A stretch of DNA of 64,000 nt, taken from contig NW_026570224.1 in NCBI RefSeq assembly GCF_019649055.1, positions 744,001 through 808,000 on the forward strand, given 5' to 3'. The translations under genes were made by a program, and so were the position numbers. Source of the DNA: Paramacrobiotus metropolitanus (Eukaryota; Tardigrada; Eutardigrada; Parachela; Macrobiotidae). The notes under the pieces are model-generated. The model was not told the origin of the DNA and searched no databases. It was given only the letters and a program-made list of their open reading frames with translations. This document shows, piece after piece, positions 1-12,015 of the stretch; the stretch's first letter is position 1; every line of letters starts with the position of its first letter.

Positions 1-897
1 TCCAGGGCATGAGAAGCACCGCTGGTCAAAATGACATCCTACAAAGAGAACAGTTAAAATCGCTGAAATGGCGTTCTGTACAGCATTTGTTAATTAGCGC
101 TGCGAGTATACAAAATGTGTAATACCTTGGCAGTCAAAGGTGATTCCGGCCGGGCGGTATATTTTGCAACAGCCTCTCTCGCCGACAAAATTCCTAAATA
201 TGAAAACTTTTGATCAGAGACATCACTAATCAACACTGATACACTTTATTTTTCGCAGAGATAGTACTGAACTGAGCTTGCTATTTCCAGAGAAAGTTTT
301 TAAAAGTTCATTCCATGTATTAGTGCATTCCTAGCATGTATTGTACACATTACTAAGTATGCTGACCTGTAGAAGGTGCGTAACCGTCAAACTTCTGCTC
401 TCTTGCAGCTTTGACGACAGCTTCTACCGCTTCCACTGGAGGACTGAAGTTCCCATAGGTAGTAGGATCCCCTGGTTTTTATGATTTTGTAAATTATAAA
501 CAATAAAATCATGCTAAATAATTTATTCGTAGAGATAAACTGGAAATGCTGTATCCTCGGAAATAGACGGAATGGCTATCCCAAATCGTAACTGGTTTCA
601 TATAACCTTTTAAGGGTGTACCTATTGATAAGGCAATCATTGGTTTTTCGGGATTAGGCGTTAGCTTCAAGCCGTCCACAATCTGCCGAATGGGGTTTAA
701 GGTATTTTTTGCCATATAGGAACTCTTAACGTTCCATGCGGTGCGCCCAGCCGTCGGGACGGCGCAGCACATATCGCTATCGTCATCTCGCGGTGAGCAT
801 GACTCGGCTGTACTCGGCACACCGTAATCGGAATCAACATCGTCAGTTGGCACGGAATTTCGTCTTCGTAAGCCAAACTCGTTCAGTTCCGGGCTTC
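1..897 (-). CDS. TAT: tyrosine aminotransferase, N-terminal part (gene continues past left edge)
   Basis: PLP-dependent enzyme that transaminates tyrosine with 2-oxoglutarate in the first step of tyrosine breakdown. Four exons are visible at 622-897, 367-471, 126-193 and <1-38, all with GT-AG borders and matching phase. They read [16 protein letters not shown], then [13 protein letters not shown], then [17 protein letters not shown], then [13 protein letters not shown]. This matches the vertebrate TAT order ([57 protein letters not shown]). The PLP lysine and the C-terminal half lie outside the window. The start is uncertain. The first ATG in the exon is at 772, just before the conserved WNVKSS, but the frame stays open to an acceptor-like TTTTAG at 898-903, so an upstream exon may exist. 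Identity is sure; the 5' end is not. Confidence 0.9.
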
Positions 898-910
898 CTA
901 AAACGTGACC

Positions 911-1372
911 TTATGATAAGTTCAGCAGTCTTCGCAGTACCGTATTAACTCCTACAATTCCAGCAGACAAAGCTGGAGAATCGTGAAGGCTACCGCCACT
1001 GAGCAATACTAAATTAACATTCAGATACTAAAATTAGTTAATAACAGGATGCCTATAATAAAGAGGGTTCACAAAAAATGACTATAATTATAATAAACTA
1101 GGGTAGAAAGGGATGCCCATATTAGCGTCCTAAAAACCAGAAAAGGATGCCTATAACGGTGTGTTTTCTGCATAGCATCGACTTAGGGTACCTGCATTCA
1201 GTGGGAAAGGCTCAGAATTTGTTTCCGGGAGACTTGTCGCCCTGCTCGTCAGACACTTAGTCGTATGCATGCTATGGCCATTCTCCATGGTACCATTGCA
1301 TAACATCACATTTGCCCGCATCCGGTCAAAATATTCCGTCTGATGCTGGCGAACACCGAAAGTTACGTTTTC
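911..1372 (-). CDS. two putative exons directly upstream of TAT, unknown protein
   Basis: Exon 1192-1372 has an acceptor CGCCAG and a donor GCAG|GTACCC. It joins in phase to exon 911-1008, which follows TTTAG and ends in TAA only about 14 bp before the TAT exon acceptor. The joined reading includes FGVRQHQTEYFDRM, then VLLSGGSLHDSPALSAGIVG and TVLRRLLNLS-stop. I recognise no family. It could be the 3' end of a separate gene packed against TAT. Alternatively, an internal donor (GGCG|GTAGCC) would splice in phase into the TAT exon, making this a TAT N-terminal extension. No start codon was identified. Coding potential is inferred from the open frame and splice signals only. Confidence 0.3.
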
Positions 1373-1399
1373 CTGGCGCTCCATATTACCACGCGCTAT

Positions 1400-4243
1400 A
1401 ACGCTTCAATGGAGCTGGGTTGACCAGACTGAAAATATTGATTATCATAAGGTCAATTACTACAACTACGAAAATTTTTATCTTTAAGTAGCAAACCTGT
1501 AAGTCACAGCGCTGTAAACTATTTTGTTTACCATTTTGGGGGACAGCACGCCATGTACTGCTTAAAATAGTGTTACAAACTGATATCAAATTGAAACCGT
1601 TAAGATTTTTAAGCGTTGTTTATCGTATGAGAACGAAGGCAGTTGCTTAACGTGGAAACAATCAAAATTTTAATCTTACATAAAAAAGGAATTTCCAAAC
1701 GTCTAGCCAAAAAAATTGTATAACAGTTGACCCAGCTGAACGTATAGATTGATTTGGTGTAGATCAAAATTATAACATCCAAAACTATGTCACGTAAGGA
1801 CATCCAAATAAAACCAGCCAGTGACCTTTGGCACCATCATAGTTATTTCAACTCAAATTTCGGTAAATTTAGAGGTGTCTGCTGGTATAATATTTCTGCT
1901 ATACCGTATACGCAACAATGTGCATATGAAATCTAATTTAGTTACGCCAAATAAATAACCAAAGCAGCAACGAAATTATTATTGCCAGATCAAAGATGGC
2001 TCGAAAACCCTACTAATTTCAAGAATACCTGGCCTGCAAAAAATAGCTGTTTCCAGCATAACATTATTTACAACCCAAATACAACCTTTTGAAATAAAAA
2101 AACTTACAGGGATGAATCCAAAGTAGCGGCAATTCGATTTAATCGAGTGACTTACAACAAGTAAGTGTTAGGCTGACTGCGTTACAAAATAATAATAATA
2201 ATAAAAATAGCGATATGGTGCAAGGCAGACAGAATCTTCAGCGATAAACCGTTGAGACATAACTCGCGCACTACCGTCCATCGTACGTAACGCCAGATAC
2301 TCCAACAACTTAATTGCACATATAATTAAATAAAAAGACAACGCATGATTGTGAGGAAACTAATAAAAAATACAATTTGAATTAGTGGACAATTACAGTA
2401 AAAGCGTTTAGAGTCGTTTGTAGCAGTAGTGTGTATTTTCAAAAATGATAACTCAAATGACAAGTCCAAAATGAAGTCTGGTTTATATTTACCCTACGTA
2501 TATAATAATGTATGCACAATAAAGTTAGTGGTAATTAATCATACTATGCCGAACGGTTAATTCGAGTCGCTGATATTATCTAACAAATCGGACATCCCAG
2601 ATGGACAAAGTTGGGCGGCGTTTCGTAGGTCCCGAAACATAAACCAGGGGGTGTGAGCGAAAACATCACCTGCGCAAATCTGGCCATTTCCGGTAGCACT
2701 TTCTGTTTGGACTTACAGTTTCGTTTTATGGAATTATTTGCGTGCTCGCTAAGCACGCTTATGCAGTTTGTTATTTGCAATAGTGCACAGAATTGTTTTC
2801 CACGAATTTTATCACACGAAATCAAATGACAAACTGATGTGGTTGATAACATCACCAAATCAGCAAACTAACGTCGATATCTATCGCGCACATAACGGAT
2901 TATCGGTACAATTAGAGCGGAAAATCTGTGCTAGAAAGTAACAAGAAAATGTATGGTGATCCTTGGAAAGATGATAAAATATGTTAGTTGCAAACCGATG
3001 CATTGAATTCGAATAATTTTTAAGGAATCCAGTGACTGCACACACTCACAAAAAGTGCTCGTATATTAGTATTCTGGCATCAGTTATTTGATTTTCAATC
3101 GGGCGCCTTTTACGATACTTGGTACAAAGTATTTTTGCAAATAATTCCCATAAACATAAACAAGAAGTTAAAGTTTTTTCATAAGCATAATCACGTACAA
3201 TTTTCTAGGTTTCCAAAATTGTTTACTGTTTCTATGTACCAATAACTTATCGGCATGAATAAATAACTTGCACGCAAACCTATCCAATTATACATTAGAA
3301 ACACGGTATTATTCTTTCTTCTGACAATAAATTATTTCAAAATCTGCTGGTTGTATTTCTAATCTCTACAGATACCACGAAAACCTACAGTAATTAAATG
3401 TATGAAACAATAAAACCTGCACTACCAAATTTCTAAATGCTATAATTTTTTAGATGGTTTTACACATATTTTAAGCCATAAAACTTTTGAAGTCTACCTG
3501 TCTAAATAGGTTACCAACTTACTGCTCCTGCGGATTGTGTTAATCGTAAACAGCAATTACAATTTACAACTGATGCCGGCACGATTATAGCGGCATGATG
3601 ATTTTTTGAAGGCGGCAAGATACTAAACAGTACCCTGTGGGCGGTATGTAGTACACCGCAGGTTTATTAATAATAATAAAATTAATATAGTATTATAATT
3701 TATAGACATGTTTTCTTACGAATACTATGTATGTAAGAAATAGTAGTGGAAATTAAATTAATTGGTGCTAAATATTATGTTATAAATATATAAATATGTT
3801 ATTTAACTATTTATGAGACTTACGCAAATATGTTATTTGACTTACGCAGGAGCAAGCAGGAACACGTAAGTAATAATAAAAGACTTGGCTCTATCAGTCA
3901 CTCTCTGTGACTCTCACAATGATTTTATTCAGTTTTATATCAAACGCAATTTCTGTTGATACATAATACCGCAACACTGTATCGGCTAGAATAGGCAGAA
4001 CGATAAGCGGATGACACCTGTTGCACTTGCCTGGAGTAAAACTCACTGTAAAAGGTACTTACCTTTGACAAGATTGAGTGCGGCACTACTGCGCAATCTG
4101 CAAATGTTCACGGGCCAGTCACCTGCAGCAAACGGTACCGACACGACGAAGCTGCAACACTCTTGTTTTGTTGTCATATTTCACAAAGCGTGCGCATCTG
4201 TTCCTAAATTAGCTATTAATTAGTGGACAACGCCTTCGTCAGG
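1400..4243. other. intergenic spacer, no gene recognised
   Basis: AT-rich DNA with only short open frames and no family resemblance. It holds a short AAT microsatellite near 2190-2206 and a second AT-rich stretch at 3668-3710. Near 3793-3850 the phrase ATGTTATTT...ACTTACGCA occurs twice in direct orientation. A 10-bp inverted pair (TGCTCCTGCG) lies at about 3522 and 3847. The 3' end of this stretch is presumably the promoter of the ACSF2 gene at 4244. Confidence 0.5.
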
Positions 4244-7200
4244 ATGCCAATATTACGATTGCAAGCGCTGTACTCGTTGAATTTTCCAAAAATATCCCGA
4301 CTACTCACTCATCCTGCACGATGCAACTATCCTGCGCAGAGGTACCCAAACATTTGCACCTGACATCTTTCCTAACATGCCTAACGAAGTTGTCACGGCC
4401 TGATTAGAGCACTGCACATTGTCATACCTGGGAACGGTCCTTCGTGGCCGGAAACCCATCTGACGGAAAGCTACATTCACAATCCGTCACAAATCCCCTT
4501 CCTGTCGACCACTTTGGGTCGTCTCATTGAATACCAGGCGCGGACCATTGGAGATCGCGTGGGCTTCGTCGTGGCGTTTCAGAACATCCGCAAGACGTAT
4601 GCGCAGTTCAGCCAGGACGCCAGCGATCTGGCCAACGGACTGGTTAGTTTGGGACTGCAGCCTGGAGATAGGATCGGTAAGAATGGACGGACTAGAATGG
4701 ATTTGTCCGTTTTAGTCGGTTTTGCAATGCATCTCCTATGCGTTGGAAAATTTCTAAAGCAATCAGTCGCAAATTCGTAGTTTTATGAAATTCGTTCGCG
4801 CACTAACGACTGGTAGCTGTAGCACGGTATTCTACTACTATTTTTGTAACGGAAATATTTGAACTTGACAAGTACAGCTGCTAATATTTGCATACTGACA
4901 ACACGGGAAAAGATACGTACAGAAAACTACACAGTGATGTACATCACCTCTAAATTTTATCTCTACTCTAGTGTGAAAGAAAATGATACAGCGAAACTTG
5001 ACTGCAGTGTAAATTTGTAAATATAGGCTGGTTGCAATGACCGTCCATTCTGGACACCACTTTATTTAAAATACGAGTACCTATATAAATTTTCCTTGGC
5101 CAGTTTCTTGAGCACGTGTCTAATTTTTCGTTGTTGCGTTAGGCATTTGGGGTACAAATTCCTATGAATGGATGGTAATATTTTTTGCCGCATCAAAAGC
5201 AGGACTGATTCTGGTGAATGTTAATCCGGCATACAAAGTCCCGGAACTGGAATACTGCTTAAACAAAGTACAGATGAAAGCCATCATTGCAGCCGAGGGT
5301 GTCGGACCGTTGAATTACTACGACTACTTCCAAAAATTGCATCCAGAAATTCATAACAGCGCTCCGGGAAACCTGCAGTCAACGAGGTCACATATAAAGC
5401 GCTTTTAAAACGGTTCATATATTGCACTAATGGTAAAAGGAGTGTATTGTGGCGTTGCTTTTTACAGACTTCCACATCTGAAGCATATAATCATGCTTAC
5501 TAAAACGCCGGAAAAATTTCCGGGAACTTATTCGTACGATGCCGTTGTGAGCATGAAACGCCAGGATAACGTTCGCGAAGTGGAAAAGCGAACAAAACTA
5601 CTCCAGTCAGATGACGCATTTAACATCCAGTTTACCTCGGGAACAACGGGAACGCCAAAAGGCGCGTCGTTGTCGTCTTTTGGCATCATTAACGCCGCGT
5701 ATTTCTGTGGTCATCGATTAGGTGCTATGACTAAAGTATGCGCTTAGTTTGGTTTACAGCTATAATTTTGCTTAATTTATTTCGTGTTTAAACTAGCTTT
5801 TATAGCGGGAATGCGTAGTAAAACTATATGTATGACCTTTCAGACCAAAGCAATGGTCGTTCCTTTGCCGCTTTTCCATATCTTTGGATGTGTGGGAAAC
5901 CTGCTGATATCGTGTATTTTTGGAATGAAATGCGTACTCCCGTCGCCGCGGTTTGAACCGGAAGCTGTTTTCAAAGCCATACAAGACGAAGAATGCCAAA
6001 GCATTTCTGGTTAGCGAGTCTACACTTTACAGCATTGCTGCTTGGTGTGAAAAAATCAGTGCTGCCGACAGTTTTTGGTTTTATATTTCTTCTGTTGCAA
6101 GATTTGTGCGTATACTTTTGGCATTTTTCAGCCGTTCCGACCATGTTCCGAGATTTGGTCAATCATCCAAATTTGGCAAATTACAATTTATCTTCCCTGA
6201 ATGTTGCGTTGATGGGTGGCGCTCCATGTCCACCGGAACTGTTGAAGGCCCTGAACGAGAAACTCGGGATAAAGCAAGTGGCAGTAAGTTAGCACTCGTA
6301 TTCCATTTCTCACGTATATCACAACAAATTTTACAACGCAGGTAAAAAGCAGTAGACCAAAAAAGCAATAATAGCATAGCTGTTTAGGCCGGATATGGAG
6401 CAACCGAGCAGAGTGTGGCGACGTTTTTCGGAATTCTTGGCGATCCTGCTGAAATTTCTACGACAACAACCGGATATCCTCTGTCTCATGTTGAAGTGCG
6501 TAATTGACCTTCAGAAATATATCTCTAATTTGAAATAAATTCAAGCTGTTAGTTTCATAAACTGGGCTGATCTGTGAGAAGTTTTGCAGCATTTGATATG
6601 CAGGCAAAAGTGATAGATGTGGACGGCAGAATAGTGCCAATCGGGGAAAAAGGTGAATTATGCACACGCAGCTTTGGAACGATGCTTGGCTATTGGGATG
6701 AAGAAGATAAGACAAGGGAGATTATTGGGCCTGATCGGTGGATGAAAACAGGGTATGCGGCAAGATTTTCCGGTCTGCTACAGAACTGTCATCTGCGCCC
6801 TTTATCTCTCAGAATTGCTGTAGTAGAAATTTTGCAATTTCTCAGTGATTCGGCGAAAACATTTGCAATCGTTTTCACAGCGACCTGGCTAAGTTAACGG
6901 AAAAAGGATACCTGAAAATTGTCGGGCGCGCAAAAGATATGGTAGTTCGGGGTGGTGAGAACGTCTATCCGGTGGAAATTGAAAATGTCCTGTTAGAGCA
7001 TGAACACGTACTGGATGTGCACATTCACGGTGTGCCGGATGACCGACTGGGAGAAGAGATTTGTGCATGGATTCGCCTACACGATCATGCGGAAATGATC
7101 AAAGCGCGTGATGAACTGGAAACTGCTTTGACAGAATTTGTGCGCAAAAAGGTCCGACAAATATCTAAAATTAATTACAAGGAATTTTTAGTTTTGTGTT

Positions 7201-7445
7201 TAGTGCTTTATTGTGTTTATTGGATCAAGAGCAGATACCGGATAGTGTGTAGCAAGACTACCGTTATTTTTATTCATTTCTGCTTTTAGTTGGCAAAATA
7301 CAAATCACCCCGATATTACATCTTTTATGAATCGCCATTGGATATTCCCATGACTCCGTCTGGAAAGGTGAAAAAATTCGAATTGACGGACATGGCAAAA
7401 ACACGTTTAGGACTGGGAGGAAAGACTACTTTCCAGAGCAGCTGA
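4244..7445 (+). CDS. ACSF2: medium-chain acyl-CoA synthetase family member 2, mitochondrial
   Basis: ATP-dependent ligase of the AMP-forming (ANL) superfamily, activating medium-chain fatty acids to acyl-CoA, probably in the mitochondrial matrix. Ten exons join in phase: 4244-4341, 4408-4676, 5143-5386, 5468-5735, 5844-6009, 6132-6283, 6388-6495, 6604-6752, 6881-7151 and 7290-7445, giving 626 residues (human ACSF2 has 615). The start MPILRLQALYSLNFPKISRL is basic, hydroxylated and free of acidic residues, as in a mitochondrial presequence. Visible motifs are SYIHNPSQIPFL, the P-loop-like FTSGTTGTPKGA, YGATEQS, the hinge region KIVGRAKDMVVRGGENVYP, and the C-terminal catalytic lysine motif TPSGKVKKF. 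The ATG at 4244 was chosen because it opens the presequence exon and splices in frame over a 66-bp intron. Confidence 0.93.
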
Positions 7446-8539
7446 TTTCTGATAAAATTAAATTATGATGCATTTCTGGCTGAAGTTGTCAGTTTTCATA
7501 TTTTTAAGATTTGTTTTGTACATCGTAGTCTATGGCTTATTATGCTTACAGATGTATGGGTTTGCATCACACGGTTGGTGTAATTTATAAAGAATTTTAG
7601 ATTTCAGCATGCTGTTATTAATGTTATCCTTTTCGCAGTTTTTATTAATGTTTTAACGCACAACGCGCTTTTAACTTAGGCCTCTTGGAAATTGCCAAAT
7701 TGAAAATTTATGGAATATCGTAAAGATCGCAATGTTTTAATGAAGTGATGAATCGGTTTTCATTTAAAAAAATGGTGCCGCAGTGGTGCGTGCGCTATTG
7801 TCAAGTTTTTTTAGAGCTTAATGCTATCGGCAGCGGAAAACTGTAAAAGACAAAAAAGGGCGAAAATGCTACTAAATGTTATCGTTATGGTTGATGATTT
7901 TGATGCCGTTCGACTGGGTTAATTTGATGCGTGCTTGGAGTATTATGGCAACCGCCAATTTTTCGGACTTTTAACAAAATTAATGTTCCAGAAAAATGTG
8001 CAGTTGCCGTTGCCGTAAAAGGTATCGTACCGGTACTGTAAGTACAATATAAAACTAAAACTCTAATGCGCCCTTAAAATTTGTTTGCAGACTTGCAGAG
8101 TAGAAATAGCTTCAGAATAAAGTTTATACCGTACATTATTATTATTCTTTTCCGAGTTAAAATCGTCTACCTATCCCGGTTTAATAAAACTTGATTGATG
8201 CACACTGCATGGCTGCATGCTGATCATTACTCATTGGTGCGCTTTTCGCCAGTTTTCGGCATTGCAACTCGCACAGGAATGTGCTAACCGCGTAACGTGC
8301 ACATATGCCCGTTATTGATGACTTCACTTATTTTATTCGATAATCTATTTGAATTTTGTTATCTGCAGCTTGCAGGTGCAGTATGTACATATCAACTGTT
8401 TGATTTGTTGATTCTGCCCGTGAACGCAGTGCCACATTTCTACCAATATACTCGTTCTATGATTTGGAACTCTGATAAGAGGAGACAGCATCGATCCTAT
8501 CCTAGATCATCGTCTGTCGATTACGCATGGCTTGTGAAC
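7446..8539. other. ACSF2-XKR spacer
   Basis: AT-rich spacer between two genes on the same strand. AATAAA-type signals occur at about 8117 and 8183. From 8318 an open frame runs into the XK-related CDS, so part of 8318-8539 may be 5' coding sequence if the upstream ATG at 8318 or about 8459 is used. Confidence 0.5.
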
Positions 8540-11057
8540 ATGGAAGAAGATCTGGAACTGCGACAGCCGCTCAACGCAAGAACCGAGGCAGCGGCCCCAG
8601 ATCCTGCTCCGGAATCTCCCGCCGCCGTCTACCAAATGCTGGCCGTTCCTTGTTTGCATGCTCGCAGTAAGGGACGGTTTATGCGTGCCATAATACAATG
8701 GCTGGTTTGTTGGCCGGACTACTATTACTACTACAAAATGCCCACGATCTGTGCGTACTATGGCATCATTCTGGTCTTGTCCGATACGGGCACCGATGTC
8801 TGGGTTTCGTGGACGCATTTCAAAGAGGGCCATGTGGAATGGGCCGGATTAACAATGTCCTTCATCATTCTTGCCATTGTTTTTGCATTGGGCTATCATG
8901 TCTTGTACCGGAGAGCGCACAAGTGGTACGAAGTGCATCCTGTGGGCCCAGTATACTGGTAAGCACAAATCTGCAACGGTGGGATGGCGCATTTCGATTA
9001 CTTTTTGATTTTTAATTTGTCTACTTGATTATTTATTTTTTATTTATATTTCGTTACGTAATTTTTAATGATTCCCTAGTTTGAGAGTAGATTGAATTTT
9101 ATCAAATTTTTCGGTAATTTTTCGTTTGCGTTACAGGTCGTTACAGACTGCGGCTGCTCATAAAAAGCAGCTTCAGTATAAAGATCCAGTTACGCACGAG
9201 ACCGCTGTGCAGTTCATCCATTACACGCACGAATTAGCCAATTGCCAGAAGCGGACCAACTATGGCTGGGCGGACGAGACCTACCTGGAATCCTATCCCG
9301 AACTCATTCTGCAGGCTTATTTCGTTGCCCGTCTCCTGTCCACTTCCACGAAATCCAGTTTCGAGCACCCAGGGGCGGACGACGTCACATGGAATATGTG
9401 GTTTTCCATCTGTATGTCCATCGCGTCGCTCCTGAGTTACGAAGCGACGGTGGCCTATCGGCGACCGTACGTGCGTGTCCTCTTTGAGCCGTCCAATCTG
9501 GAGCTGATCGTGCGCATCATCCTCGACGTGATGTGTGCCGGACCCCGCTTGGCGTCGGTTGCGTGCTACTTCACAGTGGAACCGAAATACATCACGGTCC
9601 CCGCATTCTGGTGTCTGCATATCGCTGTAACGTACATCAGCTTCGTGCTAATGGCCCGCCGGAAGAAGGAGGTGGAGGTGCCGATCTTGCATTTGAAATC
9701 ACATGAGGAATTCCGCGGGTATCGTTCACATCGCTCGCCGACGATTAATCATTTGCGTGCGACACTGGTCAGTGTGCTGTTGCCGCCGACGGCCAGCTGG
9801 CACGAGCATGCACAGCGGCGGAAGCATGGCCAAAAGGAATCGGTGTGCGCGAGGATTCGTGGGGGACTGCGCATGCAGTTTATCCTGGTGAGCCTGTTCC
9901 AGTTTTTGGAGAGCGGCGTTCTGATTGGTATATGGTTGTATTGTCGTTTCGATGAGATCAAACTGTTTTATAAGATTGCCACACCGACCATGGTGCTGTC
10001 GTTGTTGCTAATACGTCCCATCGTTGACGTCTTGTGCCAGATGCTCCTGTTGTCGCCAGTATCGATAGACGAAGCGGAACATTGCGATCGGTTTAAAGGT
10101 ACGCGTTGAGCCCATTGTTGCTTCTTCAACGTAAGTTGTTCGGAATACAATAGAATTACATTCTCCTATTTGAAAATCAAAATTCTAAATTCCAGCTACT
10201 GCTTTTGTTTTCGCTGAATTAATGAAGCAGCTTTCATAGTTTTCTACAGGTGCTGTTTCAGTGTAAGTAGAAATCGGCTGCTTTTGTAGGGCTCGTTGCA
10301 AAAACAAGGCTGCTGCAAGTCGGAGCGGATATCTTGAATAATTATGAAGTCGATTTATTGCCGCCTCTTCGAAATTTGGAAATGTGGTTTCGTGTATATG
10401 GCCAGGATGACATCGACCACCTGTTGATCTTGCGAGAGTGCCAGATAGTCGCAGAGTTTTTTGCCCCTAATCAGGTGATTTCCCGGCAGATATCTAAAGC
10501 TTCCAATGCAAAACGAATGACTAGCCGCAGTCCAAAAGAAATTGCACCCAGCCAGCGTCCAGAAAATGAAGTACTGCTTAAAGCTGTTGGGTTCACAGAC
10601 TTTGCCATATTTCGTCGTGCAGAACTTGCCGCGAAGAAATGGATGGCTACTGATGCGGATCGTGGTGCAGCCCATGTGGAAATCTCAGAACTGCTGCAGG
10701 CATGTCAAGGTGAAGTTAAACTGGTAGCTATCGGCTTGAATTTATGTGGTAAAATTTATTTTCATATTGGTTATTTGAATCTGAAGCGGAAATATCAGAA
10801 TTTTCTTAGTTTTCTTTTGTCTGCAATATTAGTTATTTGCTTTGGAAATTCGGAAGATAAAATCGGTTAATCTTGCAGACCGCATCAGCTTGTGGAAAGA
10901 TGTGTTTCTGGTTTGTCTAAACCACGAGCCTTTGCCTAAATCATTCACTGATACAAGTCCGGAAACGGACGTCCAGGAGGGCAGCTTGATTTCTGATTAC
11001 AGGAAGCTGATCGATCTCAACAGCAACGCACTGAGAGAGCAGCAAAGTGCCGCTTGA
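8540..11057 (+). CDS. XK-related (XKR) multi-pass membrane protein
   Basis: Member of the XK/Kell-associated family, which includes the caspase-activated phospholipid scramblases Xkr4/8/9 and CED-8. Exons at 8540-8958, 9137-10098, 10290-10709 and 10879-11057 join in phase for 659 residues, close to Xkr4. The first membrane region holds the family phrase DTGTDVWVSWTHFKEGHVEW. The second exon holds WADETYLESYPELILQAYF, matching the ETxLESxPQLxLQ signature of XKR proteins. Several further hydrophobic segments follow (near LASVACYFTV, FWCLHIAVTYISFVLMA, QFILVSLFQFLESGVLIGIW and MVLSLLLIRPI). The tail is hydrophilic. In-frame ATGs also exist at 8318 and about 8459; 8540 (MEEDLELRQPL) fits the short acidic cytosolic N-terminus usual in the family. 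Scramblase activity is inferred from the family only. Confidence 0.85.
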
Positions 11058-12015
11058 TTCTGTCCAAATCGTCCTGGTTTTCTTTTGTTGAAGTTGATCT
11101 TTATTTTGTTTTTTTGACTGTGATATGTTGCCTTTTCCGGTTTTCTTTTGTTGCATCTGAAGATAAAACCATGTTAAAATTTCGGGCAGAATACGGTGGG
11201 AAATTAATTCGTTTTCATGGCCGCGAGTTGTTTTGTGTGTGAGCGTGAACGCATGTTATGTGATTTTTTGGTGTTTAGCTGTTTGCTTGTTTGTAAGTAC
11301 TATCGCCGGTGATTAAGAGTATGGGTGCTATTATGGTATTAAACATCATTAATTAAGGTAGATCTGACTGATTTTGTCGTGGGATTAAATGTGAAATCTA
11401 AGAAGTGGTTGCAATTAGCAAAACGTTTTTACAAAGGTTTGACTTAGCTCCGAAATGCGTGGGCTTATATGGCTCTCTGCTGGTCATATAAAATCTGGAA
11501 ACAGATTGCACAGGTCCAGCCAATTGCTTTGAACTAACTAATAGCCACAGCAATAAAATATCCGATAAAGAGACTCACTAAGCTGCACCCGTTTCAGACT
11601 GTTCGCTATATATACGCACAATGTATGTAAAAATATGAAGAGGATTGTGCAATGTCGTTGACACTTGAGAGACCGACATCCTGAAAATCTCGGTTATCAG
11701 CAGTTTTCGATCCAAGCACTGGCTGCATTTCAGTGTCCTTCAAAGAAACTGACCTTACACAGAATGCTTACAATATTGTTGACAAATAACATCGCCGTAT
11801 GTGGCGCTACTTGAACACCGTCCAGAAAATGTTGTACTTGAATTATTACAATATTCCTAAAACTGTCAGTTTCGCAAAATTCATCGTTAGCATCGTTGTT
11901 TCGGTATTTAAAGACAATACATCTGTCAGTTTATTCACAATCAACTTCCACTTTCTAAGTTTCTTCGCTTATTTAATCACAAGTCAATACATTCCAGCTG
12001 CAATAGTTATCCAAA
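11058..12015. other. spacer upstream of the Cys-repeat gene pair
   Basis: No gene seen. A TATA-like run (CTATATATACGC) at about 11607-11618 lies some 400 bp before the next start codon. It could belong to a promoter with a long leader, or be chance in AT-rich DNA. Confidence 0.45.

Noticed and set aside
2580-2858. 92-codon minus-strand frame
   Set aside because: No homology, no splice context and unremarkable composition in an intergenic stretch.
3516-3852. Possible element bounded by inverted TGCTCCTGCG
   Set aside because: Only 10 bp of inverted match, no target-site duplication and no coding content; chance is likely.
5953-6345. 130-codon plus-strand frame overlapping ACSF2 exons 5-6
   Set aside because: It runs through an intron in the wrong frame; the ACSF2 exons in the correct frame explain this stretch.
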